A stretch of 32,342 bases of DNA from Clostridia bacterium (lineage in GTDB: Bacteria > Bacillota > Clostridia > Oscillospirales > CAG-382), in NCBI GenBank assembly GCA_017629175.1, contig JAGBXS010000044.1, positions 1 through 32,342 of the forward strand, written 5' to 3'. Under the pieces are notes generated by a model. The model was not told the origin of the DNA and did no database searches. It saw only the letters and a list, made by a program, of their open reading frames with translations. A program made the translations under genes and the position numbers. Position 1 is the first letter of the stretch; every line of letters begins with the position of its first letter. Below, piece by piece: positions 14,547 to 23,242 of the stretch.

Positions 14547-16367
14547 TTATTTCTCCTTGAAATAATCGTAAATGTTCATGGCGATGGCGGGGTTGATTCC
14601 CTTCACTTCACACAGCTCCTCTACGGTAGCCTGCTTTAACCGCTCGTAGGTTTCAAAATGCATCAGCAACGCCTTGGCCTTGGCTTCTCCCACACCCTTG
14701 ATGTTCACCAGATCGGAGCGCTTTACAGTCTTCCGCCGTTGCAGATCCATGCGGGACAAGGCAAAACGGTGAACCTCCTCCTGCAGCTTATACAGGAAGA
14801 CGAACAGATCCTGCCGTTTGTTCAGAGAAAGCTCGTTTTCCCCGTCGGTGAGGGTGCGGGTCTTATGGAAGGCGTCCTTCACCATGCCGAACACGGGAAT
14901 GGAAAGCCCTTTTTCGGCCAGCACGGCCTTGGCGGCGTTTACCTGCGCCACACCGCCGTCCATCAAAATGAGATCGGGATGCTCCCACCCCTGCTTGGCA
15001 TCGTCATGGCCGAAGCGGCGGGTCAACGCCTCCGTCAAGGAGGCAATATCGTTGTTGCCGTCCCCTTCCTTGATATGGAAGGTGCGGTACTTTCGTTTGG
15101 CAAATTTGCCGTTCTCCAGCACCACCATGCCGCAGGTGGGATGCTCTCCCCCGCTGTGGGAGATATCGTAGGATTCGATCCGCTGAGGGATCACCTCCAT
15201 ACACAGGAATTTGGCAAAGGAAACCAGGAAATCGTTCTGCTTTTCCTCCTCGGCACGCTTGTGAAGCAGCAGCTGCTTGGCGTTTTCCGAGGCGCGGTCG
15301 GTGAGAGCGCGGAATTCCCCTCTTTGCGGGCAGTATACTTGCACCTTGATACCCGCTTTTTCGGCAAGCCAACCGGAAAGAAGGCTCATGCCCTCCTCTG
15401 ACAATTCCTCGGGAAGGCAGATCTTCCCGGGAACAAAGCCTCTTGCTTGATAAATTCTCTGCAAGAGCCCTTCCCAGGCCTCTCTGTCCAAGATCTCGTC
15501 TGCGCCGAAGAAAAAGCTCACTCTGTCGGAAATGGCACCGTTCCGCACGAACAACAAGGAAACGGCACTGCCTAAGTCGTCACGGTAGACGCCGAAGATA
15601 TCCGCCTCCACGTCGGGAGCGGCAACGATCTGCTGTTTGTCCCCAATCTTTTTCACCGCGCGGATACGGTCGCGGAAATTGGCCGCACGCTCGTATTGCT
15701 CCGCCTCGCTGGCCTGCTCCATTTGAAGGGTCAGCTCCTTCAAAAGCCCCGCGTAATCCCCCTTCAAAAGCTGCTCCGCTCCGGAAGCCAGGGCGCGGTA
15801 TTCCTCGGGAGAGACCTGCCCCTTGATGCACAAGCCGCAACAACCGCCGATGTGGTATTGCAGGCAGGGGCGTCCCTTCCCGATGTCCTCAGGGAAGGAT
15901 TTCTTGCAGGTGGGCAGACCGAAGGTCTTGGCCGCAGTGGCAACGATCTCGTTGGCCACGTGGGCGGAGGAAAAGGGGCCGAAATAGCGGTGGTTCCCCT
16001 CCGTGCGGGAATACACCACGGAAAGGTTGGGGTACTCCCCCTTGGAGATCCGAATATAGGGATAAGCATCGCTGTCCTTCAGCTTAATGTTGTAGCGGGG
16101 CATATATTGCTTGATAAAAGCGTTTTCCTGCAACAATGCCTCCAGCTCCGTGGCGGTGTGGTACACCTCAAAATCATCCACGGAACGGATCATCTTCTCC
16201 GTTTTGCCGTAATGGGGAACGGAGGGAGAAAAATAACTGGAAACCCGGTTCTTCAGGGCCTTAGACTTCCCTACGTAGATCACCGTGCCCGCTTTGTTGC
16301 GCATCAAATAGACCCCGGGGGTCAGGGGCAGTAATTTGGCTTTTTCCAGCAGTTCTTCTTTCGTCAT
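14547..16367 (-). CDS. uvrC: Excinuclease ABC subunit C
   Basis: 606-residue UvrC, the dual-incision nuclease of nucleotide excision repair, recruited by UvrB to damaged DNA. Domains in order: GIY-YIG nuclease (~residues 15-95; GVYLMRN and VIYVGKSKALKNRV); a Cys cluster (CLQYHIGGCCGLC); the UvrB-binding UVR motif (~205-240; YERAANFRDRIRAVKKI); the RNase H-like second nuclease (SYDISHSGGEHPTCGMVV; LILMDGGVAQVNAA); and tandem helix-hairpin-helix motifs at the C-terminus (NIKGVGEAKAKALL; EVKGINPAIAMNI). Full length. ATG at 16367 has only a modest GAGAAG upstream and lies ~22 bases past the HPr terminator. It is the first gene of uvrC-rsmD-coaD-enolase. Confidence 0.96.
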   Translation of the reverse strand: MTKEELLEKAKLLPLTPGVYLMRNKAGTVIYVGKSKALKNRVSSYFSPSVPHYGKTEKMIRSVDDFEVYHTATELEALLQENAFIKQYMPRYNIKLKDSDAYPYIRISKGEYPNLSVVYSRTEGNHRYFGPFSSAHVANEIVATAAKTFGLPTCKKSFPEDIGKGRPCLQYHIGGCCGLCIKGQVSPEEYRALASGAEQLLKGDYAGLLKELTLQMEQASEAEQYERAANFRDRIRAVKKIGDKQQIVAAPDVEADIFGVYRDDLGSAVSLLFVRNGAISDRVSFFFGADEILDREAWEGLLQRIYQARGFVPGKICLPEELSEEGMSLLSGWLAEKAGIKVQVYCPQRGEFRALTDRASENAKQLLLHKRAEEEKQNDFLVSFAKFLCMEVIPQRIESYDISHSGGEHPTCGMVVLENGKFAKRKYRTFHIKEGDGNNDIASLTEALTRRFGHDDAKQGWEHPDLILMDGGVAQVNAAKAVLAEKGLSIPVFGMVKDAFHKTRTLTDGENELSLNKRQDLFVFLYKLQEEVHRFALSRMDLQRRKTVKRSDLVNIKGVGEAKAKALLMHFETYERLKQATVEELCEVKGINPAIAMNIYDYFKEK

Positions 16368-16388
16368 ACTTCTCGGTTCTTTTCCTGT

Positions 16389-16426
16389 AAAAAAACAAAA
16401 TCCGTCCGAAGCTTCGAACGGATTTT
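16389..16426 (-). terminator. Strong terminator between HPr and uvrC
   Basis: On the minus strand, AAAATCCGTTCGAA (16426-16413) pairs with TTCGGACGGATTTT (16410-16397), with a 2-base centre, then GTTTTTTT. It lies ~100 bases after the HPr stop and only ~22 bases before uvrC. A candidate uvrC promoter just upstream (TTGATA, 19-base gap, TAAAAT overlapping the stem) is weak. Confidence 0.88.
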
Positions 16427-16525
16427 ACCTGTTTTTTGCACATTGGTATCAATACGGCCGAAGTGCGATGGAAACGTCATGCATCGGCGACGCAAGGCTC
16501 ACTCCCTGCGCTAAAACGGAACAGC

Positions 16526-16786
16526 TCAGTCCTCCAGCTCGGAGATCAACTGAGAAAGACCCACAACAGCTTCTGCCTCGTCTGCGCCCTCTGCGCTCAA
16601 GGTGATCACGTCACCCTTGGAAACTGCCAGAGAAAGAACGCCCAAAAGGCTCTTGGCATTGGCTTTGCGGGTACCGTTTTCAACCCATACAGAGCTCTTG
16701 AAAGTGTTGGCTTTCTGAATAAAGAGCGTAGCGGGGCGCGCATGAAGTCCCTTTTCGTTTTGGATGGTTACATCTTTTTTCGTCAT
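16526..16786 (-). CDS. ptsH: HPr phosphocarrier protein
   Basis: 86-residue HPr of the sugar phosphotransferase system. H15 in GLHARPAT accepts phosphate from enzyme I. S46 in ANAKSLLGVLSLAVSKG is the site used by HPr kinase for carbon catabolite control in Bacillota. Both sites are intact. ATG at 16786 has AGGGGAG upstream and a promoter of its own at 16822-16850. No enzyme I or sugar-specific EII gene is in the window. It could be a Crh-like or second HPr, but H15 argues for a working PTS carrier. Confidence 0.94.
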   Translation of the reverse strand: MTKKDVTIQNEKGLHARPATLFIQKANTFKSSVWVENGTRKANAKSLLGVLSLAVSKGDVITLSAEGADEAEAVVGLSQLISELED

Positions 16787-16821
16787 AACACGTACTCCCC
16801 TATGGTTTGTTACATAATAGT

Positions 16822-16850
16822 ATTATATCAAAAATGTGGCGCAAAATCAA
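16822..16850 (-). promoter_or_regulatory. Sigma-A promoter of the HPr gene
   Basis: On the minus strand, TTGATT (16850-16845), a 17-base gap and TATAAT (16827-16822), ~36 bases before the ATG. It lies right after the second DUF4330-like gene, so HPr can be expressed apart from the long upstream operon. No clear terminator separates the two. Confidence 0.88.
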
Positions 16851-16895
16851 TATCGCCTTCCCCCAAACCTAACAAGTCCCAGGGGCTCTTTTTGG

Positions 16896-17384
16896 TCAAT
16901 TTGCACGATTTTGCTGTGAGATCTGCACGCCCGTAATTTGCAGGGTAAAAACTGCCTCGCGGGTGAACACCGTGATCTCTCCGCCGGGAACCAGCAAGGT
17001 GCCGTCTGCAAGGTAGATAAAGCCGTCCACAGAATACCCTACGGCAGACACGGTACCGGAAAGCTCCACGTCACCGTTTTGCACGTAGACGGTATGGCCA
17101 TCCGCCAAAACGTGGGGATCGGTGGCCGCAGAACGGTTTACGGAAAGGGTCTCCCCCGTCTTTTCCCCTGCGCCGTTATACAGGCTCGTTCCCGAAGCAA
17201 GGTATGCCGCTTGCTCTGCTTCCAGATCCTCCGCAACGAAGGAATAGGTCACCACGTAGGTTGCCTCCTCCCTGAAGAAGGAGAGGATCTTTCCGCGCAT
17301 AAAGAACGCGGCAATGGCAAGGAGCACCGCCAGAACGATCAGCACGTCCAGAAAATTGATCCGATTTTTCTTAGCATTTTCCAT
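16896..17384 (-). CDS. DUF4330-like single-pass membrane protein (second copy)
   Basis: 162-residue protein with one N-terminal membrane helix (residues ~12-29; FLDVLIVLAVLLAIAAFF) preceded by a short basic cytoplasmic tail. A mostly beta-type extracytoplasmic part follows (HTVYVQNGDVELSGTVSAVG; GTLLVPGGEITVF). The pattern matches DUF4330 proteins, whose role is unknown. It is a paralogue of the gene before it: both have the tail-helix-beta layout and sit in tandem. The start at 17384 has GGAGGCG upstream. Both follow a polysaccharide-ligase-like membrane protein, so a role in making or exporting a surface polymer is a reasonable guess. Confidence 0.75.
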   Translation of the reverse strand: MENAKKNRINFLDVLIVLAVLLAIAAFFMRGKILSFFREEATYVVTYSFVAEDLEAEQAAYLASGTSLYNGAGEKTGETLSVNRSAATDPHVLADGHTVYVQNGDVELSGTVSAVGYSVDGFIYLADGTLLVPGGEITVFTREAVFTLQITGVQISQQNRAN

Positions 17385-17398
17385 TTATGGCGCCTCCT

Positions 17399-17926
17399 TT
17401 ACGGTTGGTTGTCGGTTTCCCCGGCGATCTGCTTTACGGAGAGGATCTCTCCCTGCCCTGCAAAGCCTGCCACCATGGCGTCCACAGTCATACCTGCGGC
17501 GATACGGTTGCTCTGTACAAAATAACCGCCGTTCCGAACCTCTACGGTCACCCGCACCTTCAAAAGCACGTCGCTCTTGTTGGCGGAGCCCGTCTCGGTA
17601 TAATGATATTCGCCGCCCTCCACGTAAGAGGTGTGGAGATCAAAGGTCTGCTCGGTGGAGCGGGTCACACGGGAGGCGACCACCTCGCCCATGGAAAGCC
17701 CGGAGGCGGAGAACAGCTCCTTCGCCTGAGCAAGCGCACCGCTGTAAGAATTATCCACCTGCTCAAAGCGTACGGTATACTCCACCACGGCAGTCTCGGT
17801 GTCTCCGCGGGTGCTTACCCAATAGCTTGCTCCCGCCACAGCGATGGCGATCAGCAAAAGAAGGGCGATGTCAAACAAGGGCAGCCGAAATTTCTTGGTC
17901 TGCTTGCCGTCAGTTCTCATATCCAT
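17399..17926 (-). CDS. DUF4330-like single-pass membrane protein (first copy)
   Basis: 175-residue protein: basic tail (KQTKKFRLP), one membrane helix (~17-36; FDIALLLLIAIAVAGASYWV), then an extracytoplasmic part ending SVKQIAGETDNQP. It has the same layout as the following gene, and I regard it as a DUF4330-type paralogue. The ATG at 17926 has GGAGGA 6 bases upstream; a second ATG two codons later is less well placed. The start overlaps the preceding ligase-like gene by 10 bases, which points to coupled translation and joint work. Confidence 0.7.
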   Translation of the reverse strand: MDMRTDGKQTKKFRLPLFDIALLLLIAIAVAGASYWVSTRGDTETAVVEYTVRFEQVDNSYSGALAQAKELFSASGLSMGEVVASRVTRSTEQTFDLHTSYVEGGEYHYTETGSANKSDVLLKVRVTVEVRNGGYFVQSNRIAAGMTVDAMVAGFAGQGEILSVKQIAGETDNQP

Positions 17927-19758
17927 TGCTGTTCCTCCTCTTTCGTAGGCTCAAAGCCGTATAATGTGCCCGTCAGCGATGCCGCGGAGCAAATGCAGAA
18001 GAATACGCCCAGGATCCTAAGATCCGTCCACACGTCGGAAACCGCCGCTCCCACAAGGAACAGCACCGCCGACGCCGCCAAGGCACCGCAAAGAACGGTA
18101 CGCTTTTTTTCCTGCCCGCCGGTCAGATCCCGCAGAGTGGTGAACATCCGCTGTCCCGCAAGGAACACTCCTGCAAGGAGCAGCACGGGCAACAGAATGC
18201 CGCCCTCCAAAACCAAACGGGTGTAAAGGCTTGCCACCGTTCCGTCAAGACGAAGTCCCTCCGCAAGGGCGGCGGTGGTAAGTGCGCCGTTTCCGGAGCC
18301 CACTCCCGTCCAGACGTAGCGGGAAGCGATCTCCCGCGCCACCCGGGAAAAGCCTACGGTCAAGCCGCCGAGCCGTTCGCCGCCAAAGGCAACCGCCAAG
18401 GGCAACACTGCCGCGCCGGTAAGGGCCGCACCCACCCAAGCACCGCGGGCAAACACTCCGTAAGCCAAAATGGCAAGGAACACACCGCCGAACACCCAAA
18501 GGGAGCCGGTGAGGTATCCGTTCAGCAAGATCAACGCCAGCAGAAGGATCCCGCAGCACCGCCTGCCGTGCAGCAGTGCCAAGGGGGTCATCATCATAAG
18601 ATAGCACTTCAGCACCGTGTTCCCCATCACGGCAGGGAAACGAATTGCACCCAGCACATCGGGAAGATCGATCACGGCGGGAAGCATATTCCATGCGGAG
18701 ATCGCCAAAACGAAGATCCCACCGTACACCAACGCGGTAATATATTTTCGGAGCAAGCGCTCCGTAGTGATCAAATTCAAGGTCAGGAACCAAACGGTTC
18801 CGAACAAAAGCATTCTCTTTAAGAAGAAATAATCCCCTGTGTTCAGCGCGGAAAGGAAGCAGATTCCCACCGACAGTGTCATAAACAGCTCGGGAACGCC
18901 GAAGCGGAACACTCTCTTCAAGCGGATCAGCTTGAAGACGTATCCCAGCAAGGCCACAGCCACCGGTATCGCCGTATACCGCAAAGGCATAAAGGGCAAT
19001 CCGATCACCGCCGCCATCAAGCCCATCTCGGGAACAGCGGGAATGCACAGACAGAACGCCGCGCAAGCCAGCATCAAAAGCACCTTGTGCGGGGCAAAGA
19101 ACAGGGTGCATACACCTGCCAGAGTTCCCGCCAAAAAGGCGATGCCGCCGTGGGTAAGGGTCTCTCCTCCGTCATCACGAAGGGCACCTTCATCCATGCC
19201 CAGAATGCCCGAAAAGATACGGCAGAACAAACGGCTTCCACCCAAGAACACGCTCATGGGCTTACCGCAGAACAAAAGGAACAGCGCGGGCAGCAAAACC
19301 ACAGCCGCGGTAATCAGGTCTGCGGCGGAAGGATCTCCAAATCCCCAGCCCATCAGCTCCTTGGCGAAGAAGATCCCCGCAGAATACAGGGCGAACACCA
19401 ACAGCGCGATGCCGAAAAATCTCGCCTTTGTATGAAGAAAGGCGCGCCGTAACCCGTCCCCGCGGGCAAAGAAAACGCTCTTGCTCGCGCCGACGGCGAC
19501 CGCCTTCTTGACAGGCTTGGAGACCAGCTCTCCAAAACCCGTCACCTCGGAAATATTTGCCGCGATACCGGTATGGAGACTCTGCTCCACCTTGTCCGCA
19601 GTGCCCAGCACCTTGGAGACAAGCCCCTTGCGTAAGGACCAGGTACATCTCGCCGAAAGGCGGGAAGTGCGCGACAAAAGGAAACTGCCCGCACTCAAAC
19701 GGTGGCGGGAGCTTTTCTTCGTCTTGCTTTTGGTTCTCTTGTCGGCAGAGGTTGCCAT
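17917..19758 (-). CDS. O-antigen ligase/polymerase-like membrane protein
   Basis: 613-residue polytopic membrane protein. The first ~110 residues are soluble, basic and Ser/Lys-rich (KRTKSKTKKSSRHRL); about a dozen hydrophobic helices then follow. A late extracytoplasmic segment, GVGSGNGALTTAALAEG, with a TRLVLEGGILLPVLLL helix soon after, resembles the conserved loop of WaaL/Wzy enzymes, which join lipid-linked glycans. I chose ATG at 19758 because AAAGG lies just upstream; the GTG at 19767 is part of that ribosome binding site. It begins 20 bases after trmD and overlaps the DUF4330-like gene at its 3' end. Ligase versus polymerase cannot be settled, and the long basic N-terminus is unusual. 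Confidence 0.7.
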   Translation of the reverse strand: MATSADKRTKSKTKKSSRHRLSAGSFLLSRTSRLSARCTWSLRKGLVSKVLGTADKVEQSLHTGIAANISEVTGFGELVSKPVKKAVAVGASKSVFFARGDGLRRAFLHTKARFFGIALLVFALYSAGIFFAKELMGWGFGDPSAADLITAAVVLLPALFLLFCGKPMSVFLGGSRLFCRIFSGILGMDEGALRDDGGETLTHGGIAFLAGTLAGVCTLFFAPHKVLLMLACAAFCLCIPAVPEMGLMAAVIGLPFMPLRYTAIPVAVALLGYVFKLIRLKRVFRFGVPELFMTLSVGICFLSALNTGDYFFLKRMLLFGTVWFLTLNLITTERLLRKYITALVYGGIFVLAISAWNMLPAVIDLPDVLGAIRFPAVMGNTVLKCYLMMMTPLALLHGRRCCGILLLALILLNGYLTGSLWVFGGVFLAILAYGVFARGAWVGAALTGAAVLPLAVAFGGERLGGLTVGFSRVAREIASRYVWTGVGSGNGALTTAALAEGLRLDGTVASLYTRLVLEGGILLPVLLLAGVFLAGQRMFTTLRDLTGGQEKKRTVLCGALAASAVLFLVGAAVSDVWTDLRILGVFFCICSAASLTGTLYGFEPTKEEEQQWI

Positions 19759-19777
19759 CGCGGTCACCTTTCAAAAA

Positions 19778-20491
19778 TCATTTTTGATCCGGCGCATCCC
19801 CCTGAGGGAACGCCTTCTCGTACAGATCCGGACGCTTGCGCTTGGTACGCTCCAAGGCCTGCTCCCGTCTCCACTTTTCCTGCAGAGCGTGGTTGCCGTT
19901 TACCAGCACCTCCGGCACCTCCAATCCCTCGAAAACGCGGGGCTTGGTGTACTGGGGATGCTCCAAGAGGCCGTCGGAAAGGCTTTCCTTCTCGTAGCAC
20001 TCCCGATTGGCAAGAACACCGTCCTGCATACGGGCCACACAATCCACCAAGATGGCGGCGGGCAACTCCCCGCCGGTGAGAACGTAATCTCCCGCGGAGA
20101 TCTCCTCGTCCACCTCTAACTCAATGATCCGCTCGTCGATGCCCTCGTAGTGGCCGCAAAGCAGGATCAAGCGGTCGTAGGAGCAAAGCTCCTTGGCCTT
20201 CTGCTGGGTCAGCACCTGCCCCTGAGGGGAAAGGTAGATCACCCTGGTGGCGCCCTCCGCCTGGGCCTTTACGTGACGGATGCAATCCACGGCGGGCTGG
20301 CAGGTCATCACCATGCCGTAGCCGCCTCCGTAGGGGGTATCGTCCACCTTGCGGTGCTTGTCCTTGGTAAAATCGCGGATGTCCACGCAATGAACGTCCA
20401 AAAGCCCCGCCGTTCTGGCTCTTCCCAGAATGCTGGCGGAGAAAATAGACTCCATCATCTCGGGGAAGAGGGTCAGTACGTCAAATCGCAT
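19778..20491 (-). CDS. trmD: tRNA (guanine37-N1)-methyltransferase
   Basis: 237-residue TrmD, which methylates G37 next to the anticodon and so prevents frameshifting. Family motifs: MRFDVLTLFPEM at the start, DDTPYGGGYGMVM, LCGHYEGIDERI and the trefoil-knot SAM-binding region DYVLTGGELPA. Full length. It overlaps rimM by 11 bases. In most Bacillota the next gene is rplS; here a ligase-like membrane gene follows instead. Confidence 0.97.
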   Translation of the reverse strand: MRFDVLTLFPEMMESIFSASILGRARTAGLLDVHCVDIRDFTKDKHRKVDDTPYGGGYGMVMTCQPAVDCIRHVKAQAEGATRVIYLSPQGQVLTQQKAKELCSYDRLILLCGHYEGIDERIIELEVDEEISAGDYVLTGGELPAAILVDCVARMQDGVLANRECYEKESLSDGLLEHPQYTKPRVFEGLEVPEVLVNGNHALQEKWRREQALERTKRKRPDLYEKAFPQGDAPDQK

Positions 20492-20987
20492 ACCGCTCGT
20501 CCATCCCTTCGATGAGTATGATGCGGATCGCCTCCCCCGGAACCACGGAAACCGTCAGATCCGGAACGGGAGGGAACAGAAATTCCATGCCGTCTCTGGC
20601 AATGTGCCAGAGCAGTCTGCCGCCCTTTTCCTCTACCTCCCGCAGGACGCCCAGATCTTCGCCGGTGGCGTCGTTGTACACGGGGGTGCCGATCAGGTCG
20701 TCATTGAACCAGGTACCCTCGGGCAGGGTCACGTCCTCTCTGTCAAACCAGAGGGTGCGCCCCGTCAAAGCGGATGCAGAGGTGCGGTCGGAATATCCCT
20801 TGAACACTACGGTTCCCAGGTGGGGAATGTACCGTTCCACCTCCAAAAACCGTTTGCCGTCGGGATCCAAATACAAGCGGGAAACGCCGGAGAGGAATTC
20901 CGCATCGTCGCACCAGCATTCAAAGCGAAGCTCGCCCTTCAGCCCGCGAGGGGAATTCAATCTTCCGGCTTCCAAATAGCGTTTCAT
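20481..20987 (-). CDS. rimM: Ribosome maturation factor RimM
   Basis: 168-residue RimM, needed for late 30S assembly around S19. Residues ~1-80 form the RimM N-terminal barrel (LEAGRLNSPRGLKGELRFE); residues ~95-165 form the PRC barrel (DDLIGTPVYNDATGEDLGVL). ATG at 20987 shares a base with the khpA stop (TGATG), so translation is coupled; a TTG one codon earlier is less likely. The 3' end overlaps trmD. Confidence 0.95.
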   Translation of the reverse strand: MKRYLEAGRLNSPRGLKGELRFECWCDDAEFLSGVSRLYLDPDGKRFLEVERYIPHLGTVVFKGYSDRTSASALTGRTLWFDREDVTLPEGTWFNDDLIGTPVYNDATGEDLGVLREVEEKGGRLLWHIARDGMEFLFPPVPDLTVSVVPGEAIRIILIEGMDERYAI

Positions 20988-21214
20988 CAAAGAATGTCTA
21001 CGATGACGCGCTTGTTTTCCCTGGCTGCCTGGGCACGCATCACGGTACGGATGCTTTTTGCGATCTTGCCCTCTCTGCCGATGACGCGGCCCATATCGCG
21101 CTTTGCCACCGTCAGCTCCAGAACTACGGTGTCACCATTGACACGCTCGTTCACGGAAACCTCCTCGGGATGATCCACAATCGCCTGAAACAGGTCGATG
21201 AGCATCTGTTTCAT
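20987..21214 (-). CDS. khpA: KH-domain RNA-binding protein KhpA
   Basis: 75-residue KH protein (YlqC type). The GxxG RNA-binding loop is in GRVIGREGKIAKSI. KhpA partners with KhpB/Jag in RNA binding and cell-size control in Gram-positive bacteria. It sits between rpsP and rimM as is usual in Bacillota, with one-base TGATG overlaps at both ends (start with the rpsP stop, stop with the rimM start). Confidence 0.94.
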   Translation of the reverse strand: MKQMLIDLFQAIVDHPEEVSVNERVNGDTVVLELTVAKRDMGRVIGREGKIAKSIRTVMRAQAARENKRVIVDIL

Positions 21215-21456
21215 CAGATGACTCCGTTCTTCTTCAGCAGGTCACGAACGGTATCGGTGGGCTGTGCGCCGTTAGCGATCCACTTCTTTGCCTTCTCAGC
21301 GTCAACGGTGACGGTGGTGGGCTCGGTCATGGGGTTGTAGGTACCGATCTCCTCGATGAATCTGCCGTCGCGGGGATAGCGGGAATCTGCTACCACGATA
21401 CGGTAAAAGGGAGCCTTCTTTGCGCCCATTCTTCTCAGTCTGATCTTTACTGCCAT
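21214..21456 (-). CDS. rpsP: 30S ribosomal protein S16
   Basis: 80-residue bS16. The N-terminus [20 protein letters not shown] and the [13 protein letters not shown] segment are diagnostic. ATG at 21456 has a strong GGAGGA. The gap to ffh (21457-21512) is AT-rich and has no hairpin that would stop transcription, so S16 is probably read from the ylxM promoter and perhaps also from a weak local one. Confidence 0.98.
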   Translation of the reverse strand: MAVKIRLRRMGAKKAPFYRIVVADSRYPRDGRFIEEIGTYNPMTEPTTVTVDAEKAKKWIANGAQPTDTVRDLLKKNGVI

Positions 21457-21512
21457 TGTTTTGTTCCTCCTAAAAAAGGTTGTATAATATTTTTCTTTTT
21501 TTCTGAAATTGA

Positions 21513-22841
21513 TTAACCGAAGAGCCCTCTCAGCTTGCCCTTCTTCTTTTTGCCGCCGCCCATAAAGCGCTTCATCATTTCTTTGGTCTGGTCGTACTGC
21601 TTCAGCAGGCGGTTGATCTCTTCCACCGAGGTGCCGCTTCCCGCCGCAATACGCTTTTTGCGGGAGGAGTTCAGCACTGCGGGATGGGTGCGCTCGTAGG
21701 GAGTCATGGAAAGGATGATGGCTTCCGTTCTGGCAAGAGCCTTCTCGTCCACCTTGGCATCCTTCAAGGCGCCGGGCTTCACCCCGGGCATCATGCCCAA
21801 AAGCTGATCCATAGAGCCCATGCCCTTGATCTGGTTCAGCTGATCCAGGAAGTCCTCCAAGGTGAAGGTCTGCTCTCTCAGCTTGCGCTCCATCTCCAAA
21901 GCCTTCTTCTCGTCGATGGTGGCCTCCGCCTTCTCAATCAGGGTAAGCACGTCACCCATGCCCAGAATACGGGACGCCATACGGTCGGGATGGAAGGGCT
22001 CGATAGCATCCAGCTTCTCGCCGGTACCGATGAATTTAATGGGCTTGCCCGTTACGTGGCGCACGGAAAGTGCCGCACCGCCTCGGGTATCGCCGTCCAG
22101 CTTGGTCAAGATCACGCCGGTGATGTCCAACAAATTGTTGAAGCTTTCCGCCACGTTCACCGCGTCCTGACCGGTCATGGCATCCACCACCAAGAGGATT
22201 TCGGTGGGCTCTACCGCCTCCCGAACCTCCTTCAGCTCTGCCATCAGCTCCTCGTCCACGTGGAGACGGCCTGCCGTATCCACAAAGACCATATCGTAGC
22301 CGTACTTCACCGCGTGCTTGATGGCCTCTTTTGCGGTAGCCGCAGGATTTTGCGTGCCCCGCTCAAACACGGGAACGCCCACCTGCTCCGCAACCACCTG
22401 CAGCTGCTTGATAGCGGCGGGACGGTAAATGTCACAGGCCACCAGCAAGGGGTTCTTGCCCTGCTTTTTGTACATCTTGGCAAGCTTTGCGGTGTGGGTG
22501 GTCTTACCGGAGCCCTGCAGGCCGCACATCAGAACCACCGTGGGAGGCTTGGGAGAAATATTCAGCTTGGAATTGCTGCCGCCCATCAAAGCGGTCAGCT
22601 CCTCGTTGACGATCTTAACGATCTGCTGGCCGGGGAGAAGGCTTTCCATAACCTCCGCGCCCACGGCACGCTCGGACACCTTGTTGACAAAGGCCTTTAC
22701 TACCTTAAAGTTAACGTCCGCCTCCAGAAGGGCAAGCTTGATCTCGCGCATCCCCACCTTAACGTCGGCCTCGGTGAGTTTTCCTTTGCTGCGCAATCTC
22801 TTAAACGCTTCGGAAAGTTTATCCGCAAGATTCGAAAACAT
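21513..22841 (-). CDS. ffh: Signal recognition particle protein Ffh
   Basis: 442-residue Ffh (SRP54), the GTPase that binds signal peptides as they leave the ribosome and delivers them to FtsY. The N domain covers ~1-90. The G domain has GLQGSGKTT (107-115), DTAGR, TKLDGD and GTGEK. The Met-rich M domain follows (~300-430; [26 protein letters not shown]), which binds SRP RNA and signal peptides. Full length with a basic tail. The ATG at 22841 has AAAGGAAGGA upstream and begins 21 bases after ylxM, its usual partner. The SRP RNA gene is not seen in this window. Confidence 0.98.
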   Translation of the reverse strand: MFSNLADKLSEAFKRLRSKGKLTEADVKVGMREIKLALLEADVNFKVVKAFVNKVSERAVGAEVMESLLPGQQIVKIVNEELTALMGGSNSKLNISPKPPTVVLMCGLQGSGKTTHTAKLAKMYKKQGKNPLLVACDIYRPAAIKQLQVVAEQVGVPVFERGTQNPAATAKEAIKHAVKYGYDMVFVDTAGRLHVDEELMAELKEVREAVEPTEILLVVDAMTGQDAVNVAESFNNLLDITGVILTKLDGDTRGGAALSVRHVTGKPIKFIGTGEKLDAIEPFHPDRMASRILGMGDVLTLIEKAEATIDEKKALEMERKLREQTFTLEDFLDQLNQIKGMGSMDQLLGMMPGVKPGALKDAKVDEKALARTEAIILSMTPYERTHPAVLNSSRKKRIAAGSGTSVEEINRLLKQYDQTKEMMKRFMGGGKKKKGKLRGLFG

Positions 22842-22862
22842 ATCTCGTCCTTCCTTTCATAA

Positions 22863-23186
22863 TCAATCGTTGTCTGTTAAAACGGCGGAAAGCTCCGCAC
22901 CGTAAGCGGCGCATTCCTGCCCTGCCTTCTCCATCCGTCCGGCAAGAGCCAAGAGCTTTTCCGTTTTGGCACCGAAGCCCAACGCCTTCTCCAAAGCAAG
23001 AAGCTCCGCTTCCCCTCTGCGGATGGCGTCGTGTACCCCCTGACGGGTGATGCCCATATTCTCCGAGATCTCCGCAAGAGAGAGATCATCGGCGTAGTAA
23101 TACTCCAGCACGTCCCTGCATCTGGAAGAAAGCGCCATGCCGTAAATATCCAGAAGTTTACAAAGAAGCTCCCGTTGTTGCGCCAT
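22863..23186 (-). CDS. ylxM: YlxM-type helix-turn-helix protein
   Basis: 107-residue UPF0122/YlxM protein with a sigma-region-4-like helix-turn-helix (LSLAEISENMGITRQGVHDAI, residues ~33-53). It is conserved next to ffh in Bacillota and is thought to modulate SRP assembly or GTPase activity. ATG at 23186 has a perfect GGAGGA at good spacing. A longer reading from 23240 would start inside the upstream hairpin and is rejected. The C-terminal half is helical and Ala/Glu-rich. Confidence 0.92.
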   Translation of the reverse strand: MAQQRELLCKLLDIYGMALSSRCRDVLEYYYADDLSLAEISENMGITRQGVHDAIRRGEAELLALEKALGFGAKTEKLLALAGRMEKAGQECAAYGAELSAVLTDND

Positions 23187-23201
23187 GCCTTGATCCTCCT
23201 T

Positions 23202-23238
23202 AAAAAAGAACGCCTGTAAAGTTTTTTGCTTTACAGGC
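23202..23238 (-). terminator. Hairpin with U-tail between clpC and ylxM
   Basis: On the minus strand, GCCTGTAAAG (23238-23229) pairs with CTTTACAGGC (23221-23212), followed by GTTCTTTTTTA. It can end clpC transcripts. However, the ylxM promoter lies upstream of it, so ylxM mRNA would begin at or next to the first base of this hairpin. Confidence 0.75.
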
Positions 23239-23242
23239 ATCT

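Noticed and set aside
21457..21512. Separate promoter for rpsP between ffh and rpsP
   Set aside because: A TATTAT/TATACA-like -10 can be found in the AT-rich gap but no -35 at proper distance.
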